Shown here piece after piece: positions 1 through 5,516 of a stretch of 5,750 nucleotides of DNA (position 1 is its first letter; each line of letters starts with the position of its first letter). The position numbers and the translations under genes were made by a program. Source of the stretch: Candidatus Thorarchaeota archaeon (GTDB taxonomy: Archaea; Asgardarchaeota; Thorarchaeia; Thorarchaeales; Thorarchaeaceae); NCBI GenBank assembly GCA_004524595.1, contig SDOA01000182.1, positions 1 to 5,750 on the forward strand, in the 5' to 3' direction. Below the pieces are notes generated by a model. It worked only from the letters and a program-made list of their open reading frames with translations. It had not been told where the DNA came from and did not search any database.

Positions 1-252
1 ACCGATGTCAAACTTGCTGATGTAGAACCCAAAGCTGGTGATGGTGTAGGCATTGTAGAGGCTCCACGTGGAACTCTTCTTCACAACTATATCAGCGATG
101 ACAAAGGCATGCTTGTGAAGGCAAACCTCATTGTTGCAACTAACAACAACATCGCAGGTATCGAGAAGAGCCTAATGGTCGCAGCAAAACAGATCTTCGA
201 GGACAAGGCTCATGAGAGCCTGAAACTCCCTGACCCCATGGTCAAGACATAG
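1..252 (+). CDS. vhuA: [NiFe]-hydrogenase large subunit, C-terminal part (vhuA/mvhA-like), ends before the DPCxxC motif
   Basis: This is the 3' end of a gene that starts left of the window; 83 codons are visible in frame 1, ending in TAG. The stretch GVGIVEAPRGTLLHNY, followed by a short D/G turn and KANLIVATNNN, is the characteristic late region of group 3 (F420-non-reducing, Mvh/Vhu) [NiFe] hydrogenase large subunits. In ordinary family members some 30-40 further residues follow and end in DPCxxCxxH, which provides two of the four Ni ligands. Here the protein ends at LKLPDPMVKT and no such motif follows in frame; reading past the TAG gives unrelated sequence. The missing segment is encoded 52 bases downstream as a separate small gene, as in the split VhuA/VhuU hydrogenase of Methanococcus. 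The subunit would hold the Ni-Fe site that splits or forms H2 and pass electrons through the Vhu/Mvh small subunits to HdrA. The family is very likely; the vhuA symbol rests on the split arrangement. Confidence 0.88.
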   Translation, partial: TDVKLADVEPKAGDGVGIVEAPRGTLLHNYISDDKGMLVKANLIVATNNNIAGIEKSLMVAAKQIFEDKAHESLKLPDPMVKT

Positions 253-293
253 AAATGTCCTCTACCCTATGATTATAAAGCACAAAAAGGAAA

Positions 294-299
294 TGTGAT
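294..299 (+). promoter_or_regulatory. Ribosome binding site of vhuU
   Basis: TGTGAT contains GTGAT, complementary to the archaeal 16S 3' end (anti-SD ...ATCACCTCC), five bases before the ATG at 305. It fixes the vhuU start and shows that this short gene is translated independently of the large-subunit gene. Confidence 0.5.
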
Positions 300-304
300 C
301 TATC

Positions 305-457
305 ATGTCAGAAGAAATCCCACAAGGGTTACTGAACCTCCTGGAAATGGTGGTTCGGTGCTATGACTGTTGACTATCATGCGGCGCACATCTTGTCGTT
401 GTCGATGATGATGGCCGCGAGATAGTCCGGAAGGAGCTAGTGACTGGCGGAGGATGA
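305..457 (+). CDS. vhuU: Selenocysteine-containing hydrogenase C-terminal subunit (VhuU-like), UGA at 371-373 read as Sec
   Basis: A 50-codon gene that conventional calling misses because codon 23 is TGA (371-373). Residues 5-18 read IPQGLLNLLEMVVR, matching the helix that precedes the C-terminal Ni motif of group 3 hydrogenase large subunits. The motif follows as D21-C22-U23-L-S-C26-G-A-H29, aligned with canonical DPCLSCATH; Sec replaces the first Ni-ligand Cys, the replacement known in [NiFeSe] hydrogenases and VhuU. The 21 residues after His29 (LVVVDDDG... ending TGGG) fit the C-terminal extension that a HycI-type endopeptidase removes once nickel is inserted. The ATG at 305 has a ribosome-binding match (TGTGAT, 294-299) 5 bases upstream and lies 52 bases after the truncated large-subunit gene, so the two are probably cotranscribed. 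Odd points: Pro of DPC is Cys, giving a Cys-Sec pair, and the TGA stop (455-457) lies inside the SECIS candidate. The alternative is a pseudogene with a nonsense mutation; the split layout and the RNA structures argue against that. Confidence 0.85.
372..427 (+). other. vhuU: Long RNA hairpin starting in the recoded UGA (SRE-like or coding-region SECIS-like)
   Basis: GACTATC (372-378) pairs perfectly with GATAGTC (421-427). After one A/A mismatch, TGCGGC (380-385) pairs with GCCGCG (414-419, one U-G). After a 3-base bulge, CATC (389-392) pairs with GATG (410-413), and TTGTCG (393-398) with CGATGA (403-408), leaving the loop TTGT (399-402). This makes about 23 base pairs in 56 bases. The first pairing base is the G of the UGA Sec codon. 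Bacterial SECIS elements sit directly after the UGA inside the coding region, and in some eukaryotic selenoprotein mRNAs a Sec redefinition element stem-loop just downstream of the UGA raises recoding. Either role could apply here; which one is inference. The hairpin also limits codon choice across residues 23-41. Confidence 0.6.
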
Positions 458-499
458 AGGTCCGGCGTAAAGTACTGAGCCGGGCTTGACACACCCCGC
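447..499 (+). promoter_or_regulatory. Candidate eukaryote-like SECIS element overlapping the vhuU stop codon
   Basis: Helix II is nine pairs, 458-466 with 479-487, five of them consecutive G-C. Directly below it A457 and G456 face G488 and A489, forming the tandem G-A/A-G of the AUGA (454-457)...GA (488-489) core that defines eukaryotic SECIS kink-turns. The apical loop (467-478) carries AAAG on its 5' side, 11 bases after AUGA, within eukaryotic spacing. A lower helix can form from 447-450 and 452-453 with 494-499, with A451 bulged. Eukaryote-like SECIS elements have been reported for Lokiarchaeota selenoprotein genes, so this fits an Asgard host. The UGA of the core is the gene's own stop codon. 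A competing fold pairs 424-430 with 480-486. Assigned by eye; no folding program was run. Confidence 0.58.
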
Positions 500-540
500 A
501 AGGGTGCGCTGGTCGCACTCCTTCCCTCCTCTTTTCTTTT
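500..540 (+). terminator. Hairpin plus T-rich terminator after vhuU; copy 1 of a repeated element
   Basis: AAGG-GTGCG (500-508) pairs with CGCAC-CCTT (514-523, T519 bulged) around the loop CTGGT, and is followed by CCCTCCTCTTTTCTTTT. It begins one base after the SECIS candidate ends and matches archaeal termination at T-rich tracts. It is the likely 3' end of the hydrogenase operon. Positions 499-525 recur at 5475-5501 with 25 of 27 bases identical. Confidence 0.55.
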
Positions 541-633
541 CTACATCTACCAAAATTGCAATGGATGAAATAGCAAGATTAATTGGTTGTATTTCCTTAT
601 TGCAAACCTTCGATGAGCGGAGAAGAAGTAATA

Positions 634-1470
634 ATGAAAGAAAAAGATATCATTGCACTTCGCAACAAATTCGAGGAACCCCATCACTTACTTACAACTT
701 CAGATAACCAGACACTCTTTCTCAGAATCTGGGAACCACAATTAGAGCACCGCAAGGATTCAGCAATACTATTACTCCATGGAATCACTGCGCACAGCGG
801 ACCATACGGTATGATTGCAGAACCATTGACAGGAAGAGGTTTCTCAATATATGGACTTGATTTGAGAGGACACGGTCTATCAGATGGAAATCGAGGAGAT
901 TGTCCCAGTAAGGAGCGATTCATCAAAGACCTCTGCGAATCTATTGAATTTGTGAACCAACGTCATCCTAAGGTCATCCTTTTTGGACATAGCCTGGGTG
1001 TGCTCTCGAGTATTATAGCTGTGAATAACTGTCGAGAGAATATTGATGGACTCGTTCTCTTAAGTGGAGCTCGTAGCACGAAGCCAGAGGCATATCCAGG
1101 ATTATCTCTAGGTCAGAAACTGAAGATCTTGGGAAGTTCTATTCGGAATCCAAGCAAACCAGTGATACATTATTACAGAGATGAAATGGTTGGACACGAT
1201 GACCCCTTATTCAATTTCTACTACACATACCGCTTCATGAAGATCGCTCTTATCAGGGACTTTGAGTTTCCTAATATGGAGAATATGCCTGTCTACGTAG
1301 GGGTTGGTGACAGAGATGAGCTGTTCTCAGTTGACGCATGTCAGGCACTACACGATGAAATTCCTTCAAAGTACAAGATGTTCTATGTAATGAAAGGTGC
1401 AAAACACGCAGAGTTTCCACCAGGAAGCTTCGACACCCTATTCAGCTGGCTTGATACGCATTTTCAATAG
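634..1470 (+). CDS. Alpha/beta hydrolase, monoacylglycerol lipase / serine aminopeptidase S33 type
   Basis: A 278-residue cytoplasmic alpha/beta hydrolase of the Hydrolase_4 family. LLLHG (46-50) is the strand and oxyanion-hole HG; YGLDLRGHGLSDG (73-85) is the characteristic second strand with the RGHG.S.G turn of monoacylglycerol lipases. The nucleophile elbow GHSLG (118-122) places the nucleophile at Ser120. The acid is Asp228 in GDRDELF and the base His258 in GAKHAEF, so the triad is complete and correctly spaced. Residues 150-210 are the variable lid region that decides the substrate, here unknown; a monoglyceride, lysophospholipid or other small ester is plausible. Start choice: ATG 634 has GGAG (619-622) upstream, whereas ATG 613 and TTG 583 extend the frame without a ribosome site. 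It follows the hydrogenase terminator, so it is probably a separate transcription unit, and it converges on the minus-strand gene at 1735. Confidence 0.85.
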   Translation: MKEKDIIALRNKFEEPHHLLTTSDNQTLFLRIWEPQLEHRKDSAILLLHGITAHSGPYGMIAEPLTGRGFSIYGLDLRGHGLSDGNRGDCPSKERFIKDLCESIEFVNQRHPKVILFGHSLGVLSSIIAVNNCRENIDGLVLLSGARSTKPEAYPGLSLGQKLKILGSSIRNPSKPVIHYYRDEMVGHDDPLFNFYYTYRFMKIALIRDFEFPNMENMPVYVGVGDRDELFSVDACQALHDEIPSKYKMFYVMKGAKHAEFPPGSFDTLFSWLDTHFQ

Positions 1471-1567
1471 ATCTTCTAATAGAATATGATGAGGGTTGAA
1501 ATCCATAGCAAGGACGTGCCTGTCGCATTCATTCCATCCGTATATCTTGTCACTATGAAGCTAAATC

Positions 1568-1699
1568 ATGGATCATGAGATTCGTTTAAGCACATTTATT
1601 CTGCTAAGAGAACTATTTCCTCAGGTGCAAGAACTTTGCGAGAAAAAGAATCTCCATTTTTTGAAACCTCCTATTGAAACAATTGTGAATAGGATTTAG
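1568..1699 (+). CDS. Possible 43-residue small ORF, unknown function
   Basis: ATG to TAG, 43 codons, in an otherwise empty gap between convergent genes. The product begins MDHEIRLSTFILLRELFPQ and continues with CEKKNLHFLKPPIETIV, which looks like two amphipathic helices rather than random translation. A TATA-like TATATC (1541-1546) lies 22-27 bases before the ATG, the spacing expected for a leaderless archaeal transcript; there is no ribosome binding site. An in-frame stop at 1562-1564 rules out a longer form. It may be a genuine small protein, the remnant of a larger gene, or chance. I recognise no family. Confidence 0.28.
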   Translation: MDHEIRLSTFILLRELFPQVQELCEKKNLHFLKPPIETIVNRI

Positions 1700-1734
1700 A
1701 AAGTGATGGAACTAACGTCCTAACAGAAATCGTT

Positions 1735-2265
1735 TCACTCTATCCATCTCTCAATAAGATCAATAGACTTCTTATCTACACTGGTCATTATAATGGAAAT
1801 ACCTGAAATGCTATCGGTGATTGTGACCACATAGTAGTCATGACCTAAATTCTGCTTTTGCCATTCAAAGCTCATGAATTGATTAGTTGCAAGTCCCTGC
1901 AGATTTACCCTGGGTATTTCCTTCAATATTTTTCCATTTCGAGTTACCAACAATCGATCTGTAGTGAGATACTGATTGGTCCTTTTGGATTGAAAGACGA
2001 TATAGATTATGTAGATAATTAGTAGAGCAAAAAGAATTGGAGCAAACACATTGTAGAGTGGAATAATTATGATCAATGATGCAGGAGCTGCTTGAACAAC
2101 TGAGTCTAGAACTATTGGTGTGAAAAGAAGCAAGAGTATTGGTATACAACTATTACGCAGTAGAGGTTTGATATCGATACTAGCATTTTGATTCCATAGG
2201 ATACTTTCATTCTCTTTCAAATCTGGTACAAGTAATCTTGATTCCTTCTTTTTAATCGCTGACAT
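1735..2265 (-). CDS. Membrane protein with bacterial-PH-like (DUF304/bPH2-type) domain
   Basis: A 176-residue protein. Residues 15-25 (DLKENESILWN) match the usual opening of the bPH2/YdbS-YdbT group, a short acidic segment ending in E-x-I-L-W. Two hydrophobic segments follow, about residues 40-57 and 63-91, the second rich in Ile and Tyr, probably a hairpin or two membrane helices. The soluble C-terminal half carries the PH-fold signature NQYLTTDRLLVTRNGKI (97-113), then LKEIPRVNLQGLATNQ, and ends in a strand (ISGISIIM) and a helix (SIDLIERWIE). Proteins of this type are small inner-leaflet membrane proteins of mostly unknown function. The gene is divergent from the membrane protein gene at 2416; the 150 bases between must hold both promoters. 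No strong ribosome binding site precedes ATG 2265. The architecture call is fairly secure; the biological role is unknown. Confidence 0.7.
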   Translation of the reverse strand: MSAIKKKESRLLVPDLKENESILWNQNASIDIKPLLRNSCIPILLLLFTPIVLDSVVQAAPASLIIIIPLYNVFAPILFALLIIYIIYIVFQSKRTNQYLTTDRLLVTRNGKILKEIPRVNLQGLATNQFMSFEWQKQNLGHDYYVVTITDSISGISIIMTSVDKKSIDLIERWIE

Positions 2266-2368
2266 CTCGAAAGCCCATTATCCGGAATCGGTGCACTATT
2301 TGAAGATATGCCCGAAAAAGATTCTCTACCAAATTCTCTTCAACTACATTATTATGTTGGATTTACAT

Positions 2369-2389
2369 CCAATATTTACGATATATTGG
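2369..2389. promoter_or_regulatory. Inverted repeat over the putative TATA region of the 2416 gene
   Basis: CCAATAT (2369-2375) and ATATTGG (2383-2389) are perfect 7-base inverted arms with a 7-base spacer. The AT-rich stretch AATATTTA (2371-2378) would put transcription start near 2400, just upstream of the ribosome site at 2404-2410. An operator overlapping a TATA box is a common archaeal repression layout, but a palindrome in AT-rich DNA can occur by chance. Confidence 0.35.
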
Positions 2390-2403
2390 CATCACTAGAC
2401 AAA

Positions 2404-2410
2404 GGTGGAG
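2404..2410 (+). promoter_or_regulatory. Strong ribosome binding site deciding the 2416 start
   Basis: GGTGGAG, close to the archaeal SD consensus GGAGGTGAT, five bases before ATG 2416. The upstream in-frame ATG at 2308 has no comparable site. Confidence 0.6.
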
Positions 2411-2415
2411 TACAT

Positions 2416-2850
2416 ATGGCAGGTTCAATGAAAAGTGCATATCTCTTTCTGATTGCTGCAATCTTCTGTGTTGTCCAACTCATAGTCAGTCTTGCTGTAT
2501 TTGATGATGGAATAGGAGCAATGGCATCAGGTGTATTTGTGTTTATTAATATCATAGGTTATCTTTTTGCTCGTACCGGAAGCATGATGGCAGTCTTCCG
2601 AACAGTCGGTTCATACGGAAACGTGGAGATTCGAGAAGACACAGGTCAGCGAATTCAAGGAACTCCCTGTTTTGGCATATGCTTTGGAATTATGACAATA
2701 GTCGTCGCATATTTATTTGCTGAAATGATTGAGGGATCACTGGGTCTTCTAGCCACTTCACCAGCTATGATTGCAGGTATATTTGCCATTCTAGCAGGCA
2801 TTGTCTTTGCTCTGGATTACAAAGGTCCCTATTCAACTCAAACCTATTAA
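2416..2850 (+). CDS. Small four-helix integral membrane protein, unknown function
   Basis: A 144-residue protein, almost entirely hydrophobic. Helix 1 is about residues 7-27 (YLFLIAAIFCVVQLIVSLAV), helix 2 about 32-54, helix 3 about 88-106 (ICFGIMTIVVAYLFAEM) and helix 4 about 115-136 (SPAMIAGIFAILAGIVFAL). The polar loop between helices 2 and 3 (FRTVGSYGNVEIREDTGQR) is the only sizeable soluble part. I recognise no family. The frame is open back to ATG 2308, which would add 36 non-hydrophobic residues; I prefer 2416 because of its strong ribosome binding site and because the first membrane helix then starts right at the N-terminus. It is divergent from the PH-domain membrane protein gene, and the two could share regulation or a membrane function (inference). 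The gene ends just before a bidirectional terminator. Confidence 0.72.
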   Translation: MAGSMKSAYLFLIAAIFCVVQLIVSLAVFDDGIGAMASGVFVFINIIGYLFARTGSMMAVFRTVGSYGNVEIREDTGQRIQGTPCFGICFGIMTIVVAYLFAEMIEGSLGLLATSPAMIAGIFAILAGIVFALDYKGPYSTQTY

Positions 2851-2875
2851 TTCAATCTTGCATAAAAAGAAATGA

Positions 2876-2907
2876 GAGGGAGTATCATTCGGAACTCCCT
2901 CGTTTTT
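2876..2907. terminator. Bidirectional terminator between convergent genes
   Basis: GAGGGAGT (2876-2883) pairs perfectly with ACTCCCTC (2894-2901) around a 10-base loop, followed by GTTTTT on the plus strand. On the minus strand the same hairpin is followed by CATTTCTTTTT. It lies 25 bases after the membrane protein stop and 2 bases from the stop of the minus-strand beta-helix gene, so it can serve both. Confidence 0.75.
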
Positions 2908-2908
2908 C

Positions 2909-5242
2909 CTATCTCGTTTGTTTCTTCATGAAGATTACCAGTGCAAGAACAATGATTATCGCTCCAACACCAACTGCAAGAATGAGGTATGGTGTCATAT
3001 CACTTGGGGGAGCAGCTATGACGGTCACTGTGATTGCGGCAGTGAGTTCGTTTCCATAGATGTCAACAATGGTGATTTGAAGACCGTAGATACCTATTTC
3101 GAGGGGCACAGTATTGGTGATTAGTCCCATGGCACTAATCTGGAAATGCACAGTATCATTGAGGCTATAGCTACCGATACCAGAGAGATCTGAGGCTATC
3201 ACCTGATAACTGAATGATTCTCCCACTGTAATCTCTTGGTCTGTTGGGATTGTCACCCACGAAGGTCCTGTTGTGTCTGTGACTGTCACTGAAGATGATG
3301 CGTTAATTGAATGTCCAGAGATATGGTAGGCAATCAACATGATCTCATTGTATCCTACAGGAAGGCCATCCAGATTCGTCTCAATGTAAGTCCCATCCCA
3401 GGGCTCACTATAGAGTAAACTGTCGCTCGCATAGACCTCAAAGTGTGATGGATTCAGGGCGTATGCAGGCCAGACCATTGTATTTCCGGTTTCAGATAGC
3501 TCAAATGTGATAGAACTCGAAGCATTAAGGTCTAAGCTTTTTTCAGGAAAGAGGTCATAGGCAATGCCTGTGGTTATTGTATAGTTGCCCTGTCCAGAAT
3601 AATCTGACCAGTGGTTACCAGGACCTGTAGAGTTATGCCAGCTGATATCGCCGAATGAAGAGCCATCAATAGCATTATCGATTGAGTTCCAGCCAATGTC
3701 ATTCCCGCATATCCGACTACCAGTGCTGTGCTCAATCTCTACACCAATAGCATTGTCATAGATGATGTTGTCCGTAATGTCTGCATATTCATCGAGTGTT
3801 ACGTAGATTCCATGGTCTTTGTTATCATGAATAGTATTGCTATGTACAAGGAAGGGACCGCCATTTGCGAGGTGAATTCCATCTCGACTATTGTTCCAGA
3901 TTCTATTCTCAATGATTGTACCATTTGGATTATTACCTTCGAAATGGATACCACTCTCTGTATTGTTCGAGACTTGGTTGTCTTCAATCAACCAAACTCT
4001 TGAATCATATACATAGATACCTGCTCCAGATTCTTCCCATCCATTGCCCCAGATATCATTTCCAGTGACATTGATATACCATGAATCATCCGCATTGATA
4101 CCATACTGAGAATTATTGAAAATTTGATTATCTTTGATTTGATTGAAATCTGCATCCGTGTCCAATCGGATACCCGAATATGAGTTGTTCCAGACTTGGT
4201 TGTTTTCTATCAGACACCCGAGGGTTTGTTGAATGAAAATGCCACTGTATATATATGGGGCCAACCACCCATTGCCCGAAGCAACGTTCCCAGTAATGTT
4301 GGTATTGTCTGCCCATTGACCAAAGATACCATCAAAAGTGTTGTCGAAGACCTGATTGTCTTTAACTTGATTGTTTAGCGAATCCTCCAGGTAAATACCC
4401 ACGTGTGAGTTATTCCATACCCTGTTGGCTTCGATAAGATGATTGCTACCTTCAGTTATGTACAAGCCTCCCTCACACCAAAATTCATATCCATTCTCTC
4501 GGATATCATTATCATATAATGTAGCATTATTGCATCGATACAGCGAAATCCCATCGTCTCCATTGCTTTCAATGGTATTGCTGGTTATGTTCAGAAAATC
4601 TGAAGTTTCTATCATTAGTCCCTGCCAATAGTTATCATGTATCTCATTGTTGTTTATTGTGACGTAGTCTGAACTCTGAATGTAAATTCTAAATCCGTTG
4701 TTGAAGACCTCACAGTTTGACAAAACTGCTCTATCAGAGCTGATTATCCAGATTGTATTTGCAAATGATTCTGTTATCGTACAGCCATCTATCACGACAT
4801 CAGGACAATCTTGAGCATAGATGGCATAGGTGTGCCAAGTGACGAATGTGTTTTCAATGCGTGCGTGCGAAGCATTATACAGATAGATTCCTGGATCTGA
4901 GGGTCCTGTTGATGAGTTTATGAAGCAGTTACGAATTGTGAAGTAGGCAGTCACATCATGGATGTAGATACACATCTGGTCATCCGTGATGTTATACCCC
5001 TCTATGATATATGGTGCAACAGCACTGCCATTTCCATCCCAACCTTCTATAGAATCCTGATACGCAAAATCTGTGTCATTTTTTATCTCAATTCTGCTGT
5101 GTTCAATATATGAAATGTTGAATTGTGAGTCTACTTTTTGTTCAGTCTTGTATTTATCCTCAGAGTGACCTACTGATGAAGCTAGTGACACTAGTAGAAT
5201 AATACAAAATAGGAAGAGAATTTTTTCTTCTTTCATTACCAT
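2909..5242 (-). CDS. Secreted, membrane-anchored right-handed beta-helix (NosD-like) surface protein
   Basis: A 777-residue surface protein. Residues 4-22 are a Sec signal peptide (KEEK followed by ILFLFCIILLVSLASS). Residues about 75-535 form a parallel beta-helix of NosD/pectate-lyase-like coils of about 24 residues, each with the pattern xI.xN.V.NN...GI.L. Within it, 246-319, 320-395 and 396-469 are three successive three-coil super-repeats. GPGNHWSDYSG (540-550) is a typical end-cap motif of archaeal NosD-like proteins. Residues about 575-745 look like two beta-sandwich (Ig/cadherin-like) domains, the second from TTGPSWVTIP. Residues 751-771 are a membrane helix ending in KKQTR, anchoring the protein with the helix outside. 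About 20 N-x-S/T sequons suggest heavy N-glycosylation. No catalytic residues are recognisable, so adhesion, polysaccharide binding or a cell-envelope role is more likely than enzymatic cleavage. A second start, ATG 5236, is possible. There is no nos operon context, so copper loading is not implied. Confidence 0.85.
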   Translation of the reverse strand: MVMKEEKILFLFCIILLVSLASSVGHSEDKYKTEQKVDSQFNISYIEHSRIEIKNDTDFAYQDSIEGWDGNGSAVAPYIIEGYNITDDQMCIYIHDVTAYFTIRNCFINSSTGPSDPGIYLYNASHARIENTFVTWHTYAIYAQDCPDVVIDGCTITESFANTIWIISSDRAVLSNCEVFNNGFRIYIQSSDYVTINNNEIHDNYWQGLMIETSDFLNITSNTIESNGDDGISLYRCNNATLYDNDIRENGYEFWCEGGLYITEGSNHLIEANRVWNNSHVGIYLEDSLNNQVKDNQVFDNTFDGIFGQWADNTNITGNVASGNGWLAPYIYSGIFIQQTLGCLIENNQVWNNSYSGIRLDTDADFNQIKDNQIFNNSQYGINADDSWYINVTGNDIWGNGWEESGAGIYVYDSRVWLIEDNQVSNNTESGIHFEGNNPNGTIIENRIWNNSRDGIHLANGGPFLVHSNTIHDNKDHGIYVTLDEYADITDNIIYDNAIGVEIEHSTGSRICGNDIGWNSIDNAIDGSSFGDISWHNSTGPGNHWSDYSGQGNYTITTGIAYDLFPEKSLDLNASSSITFELSETGNTMVWPAYALNPSHFEVYASDSLLYSEPWDGTYIETNLDGLPVGYNEIMLIAYHISGHSINASSSVTVTDTTGPSWVTIPTDQEITVGESFSYQVIASDLSGIGSYSLNDTVHFQISAMGLITNTVPLEIGIYGLQITIVDIYGNELTAAITVTVIAAPPSDMTPYLILAVGVGAIIIVLALVIFMKKQTR
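3836..4507 (-). repeat. Three tandem three-coil super-repeats inside the beta-helix protein
   Basis: Protein residues 246-319, 320-395 and 396-469 (74, 76 and 74 long) align with each other. Each opens with N-G-Y/W and a short insert (RENGYEFW, SGNGWLAP, WGNGWEES), continues G-[LI]-[YF]-[IV], then LIE.N.V with NN[ST], and ends with ITGN, VTGN or VHSN. The coding DNA has diverged, so the duplication is old. Confidence 0.7.
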
Positions 5243-5283
5243 CCCACTAACCAGGAATTAAACAGAGAGCGGTATATCTTGGG

Positions 5284-5294
5284 ATTATATATTT
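5284..5294 (-). promoter_or_regulatory. Probable TATA box of the beta-helix protein gene
   Basis: Read on the minus strand, AAATATATAAT is close to the archaeal TATA consensus. Transcription would begin near 5263, giving a leader of about 20 bases before ATG 5242; the leader ends in GTTAGTGGG, which could act as a ribosome binding site. No clear BRE purine run is seen. Confidence 0.45.
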
Positions 5295-5475
5295 CTGGTG
5301 AATTTCTTATCATTTGTCTTCATTTGTATATTTTCATTTTTTTGGAATAACCAACATCGAAATTACTAGGAAAACCACGATATGTATTTAGTGTTTTGAT
5401 TTGCTTGCAGGCGAATCTCCCTCCACTTGTTAATCGTATCTTCGTCATAAATATCCTGAGATTAAGTTATCACAC

Positions 5476-5516
5476 AAGGATGCGCTGGTCACACTCCTTC
5501 CATCCCTCTTTCTTTT
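5476..5516. repeat. Copy 2 of the terminator-like hairpin element
   Basis: Positions 5475-5501 match 499-525 in 25 of 27 bases, and the match continues loosely into the same C/T-rich tail (CCCTCTTTCTTTTC). The two changes (G to A at 5480 and 5491) turn stem pairs into A-C mismatches in plus-strand RNA but into G-U pairs in minus-strand RNA, so the hairpin is better kept on the minus strand. There it lies just past the stop of the DUF5615 gene. No plus-strand gene ends here. Confidence 0.55.

Noticed and set aside
250..363. Readthrough of TAG (pyrrolysine) to extend the hydrogenase large subunit
   Set aside because: The frame after TAG gives no DPCxxC motif; the motif is in another frame in the separate vhuU gene.
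303..518. Minus-strand 71-codon ORF
   Set aside because: Antisense to vhuU, the SECIS candidate and the terminator; low-complexity Arg-rich product with no recognisable motif.
583..633. TTG start giving a longer hydrolase
   Set aside because: Adds 17 residues that do not look like the family's N-terminus and lacks a ribosome binding site; ATG 634 is better placed.
486..707. Plus-strand 73-codon ORF beginning in the terminator region
   Set aside because: Runs through the terminator hairpin and overlaps the hydrolase gene out of frame; the product has no family resemblance.
1669..1694. Inverted repeat TCCTATT/AATAGGA as a terminator for the converging genes
   Set aside because: 7-base arms with a 12-base loop and no T-run directly after on either strand; too weak to call.
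2308..2415. Upstream in-frame start for the four-helix membrane protein
   Set aside because: No ribosome binding site, and the added 36 residues are unlike the rest; kept only as an alternative.
3728..4003. Plus-strand ORFs inside the beta-helix gene (also at 2918, 4196 and 4443) and minus-strand shadows at 3799 and 4128
   Set aside because: Antisense or alternate-frame shadows of a repeat-rich, clearly coding gene.
5320..5448. Minus-strand 42-residue ORF (MTKIRLTSGGRF...)
   Set aside because: No ribosome binding site or known motif. A second minus frame here (5366-5461, containing TINKWREIRLQANQ) looks slightly more protein-like but has no start codon; at most a gene remnant.
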